64,000 nucleotides of DNA, from positions 44,006,631 through 44,070,630 of the forward strand of contig CM023539.1 of assembly GCA_013350335.1 (NCBI GenBank). The letters run 5' to 3'. The stretch comes from Chimonanthus salicifolius. Lineage: Eukaryota; Streptophyta; Magnoliopsida; Laurales; Calycanthaceae. A program made the translations under genes and the position numbers. The notes beneath the pieces were generated by a model. That model saw only the letters and a program-made list of their open reading frames with translations. It had not been told where the DNA came from and ran no database searches. Each line of letters begins with the position of its first letter. Position 1 is the first letter of the stretch. Positions 22,348-32,638 of the stretch are shown here, in pieces.

Positions 22348-25300
22348 TGTAATACCCTGCCCCGGTTTAGGTGTGTTTTACCTCGTTAATCGTGTTTAAC
22401 CTGTTGATCTGGAGGTTTTCAGTCAGGTCTTTGAGGAAAGCCCAAGCGAGGCCCAATCCGAGCTCGTGAGCTCAGTGATTCAGCTCGTCGAGCTGGAGGG
22501 GCATTTTGGTAATTTACCACTTGTTGTGTATATTTTTATAAATTGTGTGATTTTGTAAATATTATTGGTGAATAATGTTCTCCTTAATGAAGGATTTGCA
22601 TTTATTATTTCAAAATGATTTAGTTTTCAGAAAATAATATTTAAATATCGCCCGTCGGAACCCCAAAAGAGAGTTTTAATTATTTTAGATAATTTCGGGA
22701 AAGAGATAAATTTTGAAATTGATATGTGATGATAGACCATTTTAAGAATGATTTAGATATTTCATTTCATTTGAAAATGAGGTTTACAAATTAGTTATTT
22801 TTACAATTGTTTAAATAAGTAATTATGGATAAAAAGTGATTTTTATTTAGATCAAGGGTTTTTATTGAGAGATAAAATCAAAAATTTTTATAGTGACCAA
22901 GGTTTTCAAAACCCAACTCATCTTTAAGGTTGGATCTGATTTTTGAGTTTCTAATTTATTACTTGTAGTTTAAAATTCAGTTTTTACTTAAGGACTGATA
23001 TGCAAACCGCAGGGAAAACCTTCCAACGCCATGCAGGCGCGTACTCTCGTGATCGGCCGGATTTCCGGCCATCATTAGATTTTCCGTCTCGTCCCATCTC
23101 TTAGCTTACCACCTCACCGGCGGATGATGATGCCGATCGTCCAGTCCCATCGCTGCTGCTGCTTGTGCAGCGGTTTTTCAGCGTCTCTCCTAAGCTGAAT
23201 TCCCTATAAATTCAAGCATCAGTGAACGATTCAAAACTCCCAGCAAACCATTGCATTTCTCTTCTCCCTCTCTGTTCTCTGTACTTCAATTCGAAACCTA
23301 CTTAAGCTGACGAGAAACCTGCTGTGCTTCTGTTTTTCAGTAACAGTAAGCTTAGTGGGAGATTTTCCAAAGACCCAAATTTCAAACCAGGAATCAAAAC
23401 CAAGGTATCCATTGCATTCCTTTTCAAATTCTAACCGATTTAGAATCAAACAAAACCGAATTTGACCCTGTTTTGATTGAGAAAAACAAGTTTTAAGTTT
23501 TAAGAAAAACCATGGGTTTCTTATACCCGTGAGGAATTTACCTTAAAATCGGATGGCCTATTGAGCTTCTGAGCTCCAAACATCTCCCTATGGAAAGAGG
23601 ACTCCTACAGGAGTCCATTAGACCAGACGGATGTGAAAAACGAATCCAGGAAACCCTCCCTTTCTGGAATCGCATTTCAGTGTATTTCCGCCGTGACTGT
23701 CTGCTGTTGCAGACAGTTGGAGAAGACGACTCTCGGAAGGTCCGAGAGCCGATCTTCGGACTGTCCGAACCTTCGGACGGTCCGAGCAGTGACCCTCGGA
23801 CGTTCCGAGCTTCAACCCGAAGCCCAGTTCGCCCGAGGCGAGCCAGACCCCTTTTCGGAAGGACCGAGCCAACCCGGAAGGTCCGAGCCAGTCCGGAAGG
23901 TCTGAGCCAGTTCGGAAGGTCCGAACCAGTCTTCGGACGTTCCGAGTTTTGCAGACCCACGAGACTTCTGTTTTTCTATTTTTCCTGTTCGGATGGACTT
24001 CGGACGGTCCGAGACCCAGTCTTCGGACGATCCGAAGTCAGGCTCCAAGTTCCGAGGCCAGTAACTTAATCTAGTGTGGTTCGGATGATCCGAAGCCACT
24101 GTACCCTTGTTCCGAGGTAATGTTCCGAGGAACACTGTTTTGAAAAATAATAAAATATTGTTGAATATTGTTTTCTTTTGGCAAATATTATTGATTATTT
24201 AATGTCTTTAGTTATTTGTTATGATTTATACCCCCTCTTAATTAAAATTGTACTAACTCATTTTTTTCCTCTTATTATTTATAGTGTAATACTATTGTAT
24301 ACGCTTTCAGTCCGACACTAGTCGGGAACTGAGTGATTCACTTTCAGGACGACACTATAGTCAGGCACAGAGTGGCCTCGAGGCCTACTCAAAATGTCAG
24401 CTCTGGTCCTATCCAGAAGACAACCGAGAAGTGACCCGAGGATCTAGACCTTACTCAATAAGTCAATCTGGTCAATGCCCAGAAGACAATATGAGTTTGG
24501 ACTGAGCCCATTATGTTTATTATATTATTATCTTTTGGATGATTAAAAAGGGATAGAAACCAAGTAGGAGACTCATTCCATTAAACCCGTATATTTTGTG
24601 GGAAAATGCATGATTTCCAAATTCTACGTATATGTACGTATTTGTTATGTATATTGATTGAGCACTTGTATGTTGTTTGAACAGAGACCGTGAAACCACA
24701 CGATCACGGTGAGGGAACTTAACTCTGCAGATTTTGTAAACAGGTGTTATTTTGAGCAATGAGTGGTTTCGATTTTGATGAACCCACTCATGTGCCTATA
24801 CATGATGCACTATGGTAAGAGTGCTGTGATGATTTGATATTACGGTGTTGACCGTATGTGTATGTAAGACTGCTTCCACGTACCTGGGCTATTGAACCAA
24901 TATCGGCCATATGAGAGATGGTTTATGTCTACTGGACCATGGGCGGACCATGCTGTCGTCAGTTGCTGACTTGAGGGTGTCAGTATCGGCTAAGTTTAAG
25001 AGCCGGAGATGTACTTGCAAGGATGTATTTTGACCGTGTCGGGACTTAATACTGGTCTCAGTGTAGTCGGCAGGCGTTACGGTGGATAATGGCAGTGATT
25101 GATAGTGTGATGATGTTATTATCTTATTTGAGATTATGCTTACTGTTATAAAGCATGTGATATTGAACTGTTGTTAACCTGTTTTACTATTTGCTTAATG
25201 TGCATTGTTAATTATCCTTCACTGGGCTAGTTAGCTCACACCACTCACCTTTCAGGCGATGAACCCGAGGAGGAGGACCCTCTCTTTCAGGCTTAGGGTG

Positions 25301-25712
25301 TTTGAGCTAAAGCAGTGTTTTGGGATTTCCTCCGGAGATGAATGCCCTGATCTTTTCTGTTGGTTCTTGGAACCGTTGTCTTTCAATTAAGTACCGGATG
25401 TGGTACTTAATTTATGATTAAATGTTGTAATCGGTTATGTTGCCATTTGAGACAATGTTATGAATGATTAATCAATGTTGGTATTTGTTTGATCATATTA
25501 TAAGTGGATGTTATTATTCTGTTGTTATGTAATGCTTTTTATGGGGCAAGCATATGGTACATGTTTGAGTCCACTTAATGGACTGATGAGTAACCGCGGG
25601 GCCTAACTGTTGATCCGGCCCAGTAAGAATGCTTATGGTTTAGTTTACTTATCTTTAAAAAAAAAAAAAAACAGTCGCGTTCCGGGCCCACCGGTCGGGT
25701 CGGGGCGTGACA
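22348..25712. mobile_element. Giant solo-LTR-like element, 3,365 bp
   Basis: It starts TGTAATACCCTGCCCCGG and ends GGGGCGTGACA, with the canonical TG...CA termini. The 5-bp duplication ATTTT lies at 22343-22347 and 25713-25717. The two ends are weakly inverted (TGTxAxxCCCxGCCCCG). No gag, protease, RT or integrase frame is found. The simplest reading is a solo LTR of a large-LTR Ty3/Gypsy element, since some lineages (Tat/Ogre-like) have LTRs this long. A poly(A) tract near 25655-25671 precedes the last 40 bp. A non-autonomous large element is the alternative. Confidence 0.65.
23700..24130. repeat. GC-rich array of CGGA...TCCGA palindromes inside the giant LTR
   Basis: More than a dozen irregularly spaced copies of CTTCGGACGGTCCGAG and close variants (TTCGGACGTTCCGAG, CGGAAGGTCCGAG, CGGACGATCCGA) lie in about 430 bp. 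The reading frames open here are by-products of the repeat and the GC content, not genes. Confidence 0.8.
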
Positions 25713-25912
25713 ATTTTCATCTTGTAATAAAGTCAATTAATCATCTCAATTCTTTTTTTTTTAAATAAACTACAGGAAAAATGCTTTTTATCATGATGTT
25801 TAATTTATTTTATTAGAATTATAGATTTAAAATTTGAAAAAAAAAAATGGCCAAATCAATCTGTAGTCGACTAAACTCGATAGGAATTTGAGTCAAGCGA
25901 GTTATCGAGTCT

Positions 25913-26138
25913 TGTCAAGTTGATTTTAAATACTCTCCAAATTATTTTACTTAAAGAAAAATTATATTTAAATTTGTAAGAAATTACAAAAAAATTAACA
26001 AAAGGGGGGGTTAGCTTAACCGCAATATAAGAAGTTGAAAAAGTGAACCTGATGTGAATCGAACGTCAAGTTGATTTTAAATACTCCCTAAATTATTTTA
26101 CTTTAAAAAAAATTATGTTTAAATTTATAAGAAATTAT
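25913..26138. repeat. Tandem duplication of ~75 bp inside the hAT element
   Basis: CAAGTTGATTTTAAATACTC, followed by an AAATTATTTTACTT block and then TTTAAATTTxTAAGAAATTA, occurs at 25917-25984 and again at 26068-26138, about 152 bp apart. It belongs to the hAT interior and is non-coding. Confidence 0.65.
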
Positions 26139-26193
26139 TGCAAAAAGTTTAATAACATGGCTTAACAGCAGGAAATTGTAAAAGAAATCTCAT

Positions 26194-26258
26194 ATGATTC
26201 GAACATGGGACGTTTAGGACTACAAATTTAAAATCAACGTGCTACCATTGCACCACAA
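26194..26258 (-). repeat. tRNA-like A-box/B-box pair (SINE remnant?)
   Basis: On the minus strand TGGTGCAATGGTAGCAC (A-box-like) is followed about 35 nt later by TGTTCGAATCA (B-box-like). This spacing suits a tRNA-derived SINE head or tRNA pseudogene. No cloverleaf with full arms can be drawn, so it is not called a tRNA gene. Confidence 0.35.
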
Positions 26259-26439
26259 GTTCATTTGTTAACAAATTAAATATTAAAATAATTTTATAAG
26301 ATACAAGAATGTGCGGGAACCTAAAAATTAAGCCTGCCTTGGGGGCCCTAGGCGGCGGCCTAATTCGCCTAAAACCAGGGCTGGACCTGAAGAGAATATT
26401 ATTTAAATCATTACAGTAATTTTTTTTTCTTTTTAACAA

Positions 26440-26606
26440 GAGAAATGATCAAGTGCAAGAGACTTTACTTCAATAAAATCGAGTTCTGCTTATCCACCAT
26501 ATATTAGTGAAAATTTAAAATTTTAATATATAGATTATTTCTAATTGATAGTAGATATGTAAGATGTTCTCATTATAGTTAGGTCTTCTATATCTGATTA
26601 TTTCTC
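26440..26606. mobile_element. MITE, copy 1 of the GAGAAATGATCAAGTGC family
   Basis: The left end GAGAAATGATCAAGTGCAAG is complementary, with mismatches, to the right end ...GTCTTCTATATCTGATTATTTCTC. A second copy lies at 42463-42620. The element is non-coding and AT-rich. Its TSD is not clear. Confidence 0.6.
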
Positions 26607-28942
26607 CTTTGAAAAAGTTCTTCATTGTGGTAGGCTGATACGTTGGTAGCATTATTATTATCAAAATTATTTATTTTATCTATTTACAATTAATTTTTGC
26701 ATTTCACTTTTCACTCAATCTTAGACCAATGTTAGTCAACTCTAACGGGTCTATGGCTCGTTCATCCTTGCAAAAATCTTAGTTGCAATAACTGATATAG
26801 TTCAACTTGACCCATTTTAGTTCTAACTCAAGTTTTTAAAAATTTCAAATAGTTAACCTCATATTGAAAAAAAGAAAAAGAAAGAAAGAATTTGATGATG
26901 ATAATGATCACGATTGAACTTATAATGTCAATTTAGACCTGTCCCTCACATTTTTATTTTATTTATTTTTTAATTTAGAGATGCTCTCTGGTATTATATT
27001 GAGTAACCAATATGAAAATGATTTAAAGGGTTTATAAGCACAAAAATACATGACTTGGTTGATTAAGTCGACAAATATATTGAGATCGATTTTTTTTGAA
27101 AAAAAAAAATAGGAAACAAAATTTTTATCTTGTAATACAGTGTATGTTTTTTATCATTTCGCCGGTGTAAAAATCATTACCCATAGTAAATTAGTAACTA
27201 GGCATTGATGACCTGGCACAAGCAGGCTCTGTATTTTGCATTACTTATTCAGGCAACTAATATGTCTGTAATCTATGTTATAGTAAAATGACTTTATATT
27301 TGAGCAATAAAATGAAAAGTATTCATGTTTTTTAGAGTACGTGATTCATTCTTGGAGCATGTGAAAACTTTCTCATCCAAATACATCGAATAACCCTATG
27401 GGAAATGACATTTTTGTGTTGAGAATGATTTAAAAAGAAAAAAACTATAACTAAAATGTACAACTTTTAACGTCAATAAGAAGATCTAACATGTATGAGT
27501 TAACTGAATATCATAAATTATATTGAACAAATGAGAGTTAAGGTCTCATTGTTCATTAAGATAGTTAACTAAGCAGCTAATCAACCAAATTGAACAAATG
27601 ATAAAGACTTATGATCAAATTGTTTACTGGAAATTGAAAAGGGAGAGAATGAGCATGGGGAAGAAGGTTTGTTTCCTTTTTGTTGGCTTTTCTCAAGCTT
27701 TGCGAAGTTATTGATAAATTCAAATTTCATAATTGAATCTTTATCTATGAAAATAAAGCTAATAAACATGAGTGGCGCTCATGACTAATAACTTGAAATG
27801 GGACAATAGTTTGCCTTTCAAGATTTAATATATTTTTCTTATATTATCAAATTAAAATTAGAGATACTGAAAATTTGACAAAACTAAAAACTATTATCAT
27901 ATGCATAATTTGTAATTAACTATGATTTTTTTCTCTATGCACCTCAAATAATATTATAGACAATGCCTCCACATTCATCATGGGATGATGGTGTTACTCA
28001 TTTAGAGGGCTTTACCCTAACTCAATGTGCTAATTAAAAAAAAAAAATTATAAGAAAAGGGACTTTCTTCAAAGTTTATAATAGTTTTTGTGCAGTTGAC
28101 TCCTAGGATTGGTGGAGAGAACGCTTAGTGGGTCCACTTGTTAAATTTCACAAAAGAAGGTTGATCTTTAGTCAACAAAGGGGTCTTTGTAAAATTTTGA
28201 TAAAAAATTAAGAGTTTTTTTAAATTATAAAAAGTTTAAAAACCTTTTTCAAATAAACTCAAAAGGTAAAGGTCTTTCAAGAAAAATTCCTAAATCCAAT
28301 TCGTGATCAATTTTTATAGATGTACTTATATTTGTATCACTCATTAGATTTGGTCAAAATGTTGGATTTACTGTAAGATAGGTTAAATGAAGTAGATATG
28401 ATGAACTTTATAAAAATTTTAATCAATAATTTTATATAATTTATCAGAAGAAGATGATAGATGTAGTAATTTTATAAAATTTACAAAGAAATATTTGTAG
28501 TCTTAATACATGAACCCTCATGTAGCTAGAATGTCACTATTTTGATGGCATTTTCTTAGTTATTTAAAAACATAAATTATAATTATAATACTATTTCTTA
28601 TTTTTTCTTGACCTTTTTCTGTACAATGGCCCACCATCATGCCATGTAATCTAAGCAGGGATCGAACTTTTTCAATAATCAGCACCATCCGGTCTCCTTT
28701 TTTTGCCCCGAACTTGCGTTTCCTCGTGAAAGAGGGAAGTGAGGGGCGTGGGACGTGGGGTAGGGTTTCTTCGTTCCCCGCGCTGCTGCTGCCGCTGCTG
28801 TTGCCGCTGCTTTTGCCGCTGCTGCTGGCCATTTTGCTTCTTGAATGTAGAGTAAGGGGTATCGTTTTACTTTTCTGATCCCAACCCGGAAAGGAAACGA
28901 TTTCTTCCATCTCTCCAATATACAACGTCAATTACTATCCCC
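26607..28942. other. Intergenic DNA and probable VRN5-like promoter/5' leader
   Basis: The stretch 26607-28600 is AT-rich with no recognised gene or bounded repeat. From about 28640 to 28900 composition shifts to GC-rich, with a CTGCTGCTGCCG-type run at 28779-28829. Such a shift is common at the 5' leader of plant housekeeping or chromatin genes. The reading frames on both strands here (plus 28639-28878, minus 28560-28931) are low complexity and match no family I know. Confidence 0.4.
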
Positions 28943-28961
28943 ATGGGCGTTTGCATGGACG
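28943..28961 (+). CDS. Tentative first coding exon of the VRN5-like gene
   Basis: ATGGGCGTTTGCATGGACG, followed by GTAATC, is a possible 19-nt coding exon. It ends in phase 1, which is exactly what the acceptor at 34629/34630 requires. Joined, the protein would begin MGVCMDVSGLQ. It sits just after the GC-rich leader-like stretch. The exon is tiny and the implied intron is 5.67 kb, so another start between here and 34600 remains possible. Confidence 0.3.
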
Positions 28962-29291
28962 GTAATCAGATCTTATTGCTTCAATTCTTTTTTTTCTGTA
29001 CTCTTTTTCTCTTCTATCCTCAAATCGATTAGATCAGAAGTAATTTAAACCTAGAACAGGATCCCCCCCTTCCCCCCTTTTCTTCAAAAAAAAAAAAACC
29101 CAACTGATTCGTAGCCATTTCAATGGAATCTTCGGATGTCACAGCCCTGATCGCATTGTGTCTATTTGGGCATTTCTTTTGATGGATTTAGGATTCAGAT
29201 TCTGGAAATCCTTTGCCTGGAGAGGGAGACCAGATTGGTCTGGCCTGGGTTAGTTGTTTTGTATTAATTTATCTTTCTGGGTGTAGAACAA

Positions 29292-29790
29292 GTTTACGGT
29301 TTTCTTTATCCTTCGAACAAGAGGAAAAAAAAATATTTTTCCCATTTTTCTGGATTTTGATATGTATTTGGTGGATAGGAAGTTCAATAGGGAAATGGGT
29401 AGGTCAGATGCTTAGATATAGATTCATGGGGGCAATGGGCTCCAGACATATTTGCACCTCACCTAGCTCTAAGGCTTGATCGCATTAAGTCGGCCCAGTG
29501 CTCTTTTCCTCCTTTGATTTTTATAGTGCGCTTTTATTTCTAATTTTCCTGTACGGTTTTCATATCCTTTGAAAAAGACGATTTTTTTTTTTCCATTTGT
29601 TCTGTATTTTGATATGTATTTGATGAATAGGAAGATTTAATGGGGAAATGGGTAGGTCAGATGCCTAAGTACAGATTCATAGTGACAATGGGCTCCAGAA
29701 ATATTTGAACCTCACCTTAAGTTGGTCTAACGTGCTATTAAGTTTTATAGTGCACCTTTTTATTTCTAAGTTTTTTCCCCTACAATAACA
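29292..29790. repeat. Imperfect tandem duplication, ~225-250-bp unit
   Basis: The blocks TACGGTTTTC, TTTTGATATGTATTTG, GGAAATGGGTAGGTCAGATG, GGGCTCCAGA and TTATAGTGC occur in the same order at about 29296-29540 and 29550-29770. The copies differ by many substitutions and small indels, so the duplication is old. It would lie in the long first intron of the VRN5-like gene if the first exon is right. Confidence 0.75.
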
Positions 29791-30498
29791 ATCTAATATT
29801 CTAGTTAACATGTGTCCTTAGCTGGTTAAACTTATTAAACGATCTTATCATGATAAGTATAGAATATGCTCATTTATGTAAATGTTTATATAATTCATTA
29901 GGCACCTTCCATTGCTCATACATTATGGTGCTTTGGCTGAAAAAACATCTTGCTATTAATGTTACTGTCCAAAAGACAGAAAGTAATGAATACATATTCT
30001 TAAATATCTAATAAGAATTCCTATCAGAATTATGCTGCGCCTAGGCTTGCATCATGCATACTAAACTCCAAGCTGCTTAAACCTTGAATTCACATTGACT
30101 ACTTGTTTTTGGTACCAGAAATGCTTCTGCAGGATTTTTCTGCATAATTGCTACCTTATTTATCAATCTGATATGTGTTGAATGGCTGCATATGCTAAAA
30201 TTTGGTAATTGGGTATATTAACAGTCTTCTCTCCCTTTTTTTCCCTTGTTTATGGGGAAGAGACGGTTGTCATTTGGTAGCCTTCGTATTAGAAGGTGCA
30301 GCTGTTTGGCCTTTTTTTTACGTTTTCTGCCAGGAATTTGGTTCTTATATGGCAGATTGAGTTTATGGGTAATACAAATTGACCAAACTATGGTAGTATG
30401 GATGCTCCTTTACTTGGTGAAGTTGGATTCTATTCTATTTCTTGCTCTTTTCAGAGTCCCAATAACCAGCAAAAGCCTTGTGAGATACTGAGATGCAC

Positions 30499-30832
30499 TT
30501 TTTTTGAGAGATAACCAAAGATTTCAATACTAAAAGCAAGATACAATCGGAAAGAAGAACGGAGGAAGCATCTGAGATGAAACCAGCACCCTGGTAAATG
30601 ACAATAAATAAAGAAGAACAACTACAAGAACTCAATAAAGAGAAAAGTCAATAAACAACTCATTTCTTGAGAATCCACTCTGCCAAAATGTTTGCTGACC
30701 TGATTGTCGACCTCTATGTGAACAAAGAGTATATCCATCCCCTTCTTGAGATCACGAATCTCATGAACTAAAGGGATAGGCTTCCAAGACTGCCACCTCC
30801 TCACTCCATCCATTGGAGGAGTCACCTTCTAT
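30499..30832 (-). mobile_element. 5'-truncated LINE 3' fragment
   Basis: The left end is a T-run, an A-tail on the minus strand. Upstream on that strand is a short frame, LVHEIRDLKKGMDILFVHIE followed by NQVSKHFGRVDSQEM. This resembles the C-terminal RNase H region (HI-x-R/V-x-x-N-x-x-A-D) of plant LINE ORF2. No secure TSD was found. It is much shorter than the copy at 9639-14030. Confidence 0.55.
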
Positions 30833-31189
30833 AGAGAATGCCTTAGAGATGACATTTTATGCCCATCTTTGTTGTTAGACAGCTACCTTTGTTCATAAGC
30901 AGATGAGCTTGTTTATCATTGAGTGGGATTGTGACTGTCTTCTGTAAGGTTTCTATAATGTGCTTTGAATGTGTGAAAAAGAAAAGTAAAGATATATACG
31001 TCTTGTTGTCTTTCTTTTTCAATCCATTAAGTAGTTAGTCAATTAATTCTTTTTTTTTGAACTGGTCCATTAATAAATATTATAATATGATTTCACGGTT
31101 TTATTTGGCATTTTTCCTTGTAGATCTTACAGAGACCTTATCTATTGTTGGAGTTGAATTTTGCAAGTTCATTTAAGAGTAACTTCTAA

Positions 31190-31355
31190 GTGTTAGCCCT
31201 TTATGCTTTGTGTGGGAGATGGGTATTAATTTTGTATTTCACGGTTGTGGATGCTCGCAGTTCCCTGCAAGCCATTGTCACCAGGTGACTACGGGGCTTG
31301 AACTTGGAACCTCTGATTCGTCGGCCAAAGTGCCTGTTAGTTGATCTATCCCTTG
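31190..31355 (-). mobile_element. SINE-like tRNA-derived sequence
   Basis: Read on the minus strand, GGGATAGATCAACTAACAGGC (A-box-like) precedes GTTCCAAGTTCAAGCCCC (B-box-like) by about 25 nt. This is usual for SINEs derived from tRNAs. The ends and TSD were not defined. Confidence 0.45.
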
Positions 31356-32494
31356 TGAGGTTTTTGTGAACCTTTCAAAAAAAAAATATTGTGTTCATTT
31401 GATGTAGTTGGATGTTTATTTGAAGAATTAGGGTCTAGATTTTATGGGCTGGATTTGTTTATTTAGGATATTTTTTGAAGGAGTTTCTTCCATTAAAAAA
31501 AAATATTACATTTCGAGTCACATTATTGTTTAAAAAAAATAAATAAACATGTTTTCTGCTAATTTTTAGGGCCAATCTACAACCTGCTTAGAGCATTATT
31601 TTTGCTCGGGCACTTGGCCGATAAAGTGAGGCCTAGTTTAAATCAATCAAAACTTTCAAACTATAAACTATTTTATCTCCACTTGAATTCATATTAAGTC
31701 CTAGCTGATACTTGCTTGACTGTTTTGCACCATTTGTCTAAACTTTAAACAAAAACTCTAGGGGAGGTTGCCTAAGTCTCCTTATTTAGGGAGAATATTC
31801 ATTAATTTCAAGTGGGACATGCATACGTTTTGACTGGGATATGGAGACAATGACATGGACAAAGGGTGATAAAATTTTACCATTTTTATCGTCTAAAAAA
31901 ATAAAAATAAACATGTTTTCTGCCCATTTTTAGGGCCAGGGCAGATTTCTAAGCTCCTTGCATTGTGTTTTTGAGGTTTCCATATGCTAGAGTCTAGTTA
32001 TTGTATCATTATTATATAGGTCTGAGTATTTAATGTCAGTTGTATTTGTTCTTAAAAACAGCAGGAATAGAAAGATGGGACCAGACCGTAAAAATGACCC
32101 AACTTTGCAGGTTTGACATTTTGCCCTCAGCTTTTATGGAGGTCCTGTGGCGATTTGTTAACCTTCCCCATCTTCATTGAATCTCATCTTTCTCAGAGCG
32201 ACCTGCAAGAAACTGCAATCCAAGTCAAGGATTTACCTATCATCACAAAAGCTTTCTGAGATGGCAATATGATTCTCGCCAGCATTTGTTAAAGAATGAT
32301 ATGGGAACACATTATCTGGGATGCTGGGTTTGGTATTTGGTGTTGTGAGGCAAAAATTTCATGAAACTAGTCATGCCTCCATCAGAACTAGGACTTTGAA
32401 AATGGCACTTAACTCACTGCTCCAAAGAGAGCTCATGAAAAATCTCAGAAAAGAAGTGCCCATCTCTTAAAAAGGGAAAGTAGTTCATCCTTTA

Positions 32495-32638
32495 GGCTTT
32501 GTTCAGATGCATGGAAAGTTGTGTCCTTTCCTGAAAAATTATAAGTTTTTGACCAAAAATGGTTAAAAATATTTATTTTATATTAAAGATATTGTTATTT
32601 TGAACGAGAGTGCTTTTCTTTTGCACCCAAGCAGAGCC
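32495..32638. mobile_element. Small MITE, 144 bp
   Basis: GGCTTTGTTCAGATGCATGG at the left is complementary, with mismatches, to the right end (TTTTGCACCCAAGCAGAGCC). Both ends abut TA, so the TSD is probably TA or TTA/TAA-like. This suggests a Tc1/mariner or PIF/Harbinger MITE. It is non-coding. Confidence 0.6.

Larger units (their letters stand above)
20495..26389. mobile_element. hAT element, 5.9 kb including two nested insertions
   Basis: The left end is CAGGGTCGGCCTTG and the right end is CCAGGGCTGGACCTG. The 8-bp duplication AAGAGAAT lies at 20487-20494 and 26390-26397. Removing the Mutator-like element (20641-21874) and the LTR-like unit (22348-25712) leaves about 1.3 kb of AT-rich DNA with no transposase, so it is a non-autonomous hAT. 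Its terminal motifs and internal CCTAGGCG/GGCGGC stretches match the MITE at 6408-6558. Confidence 0.8.

Noticed and set aside
23538..24135. Long overlapping frames on both strands in the GC-rich block
   Set aside because: Produced by the CGGACGGTCCG repeats inside an LTR-like unit; no domain.
28560..28931. Minus-strand frame of 123 codons with a Ser/Gly/Ala-rich start, divergent from the VRN5-like gene
   Set aside because: Low-complexity sequence caused by a CTG/CCG run, no family motif, and it sits where the leader of the VRN5-like gene is expected.
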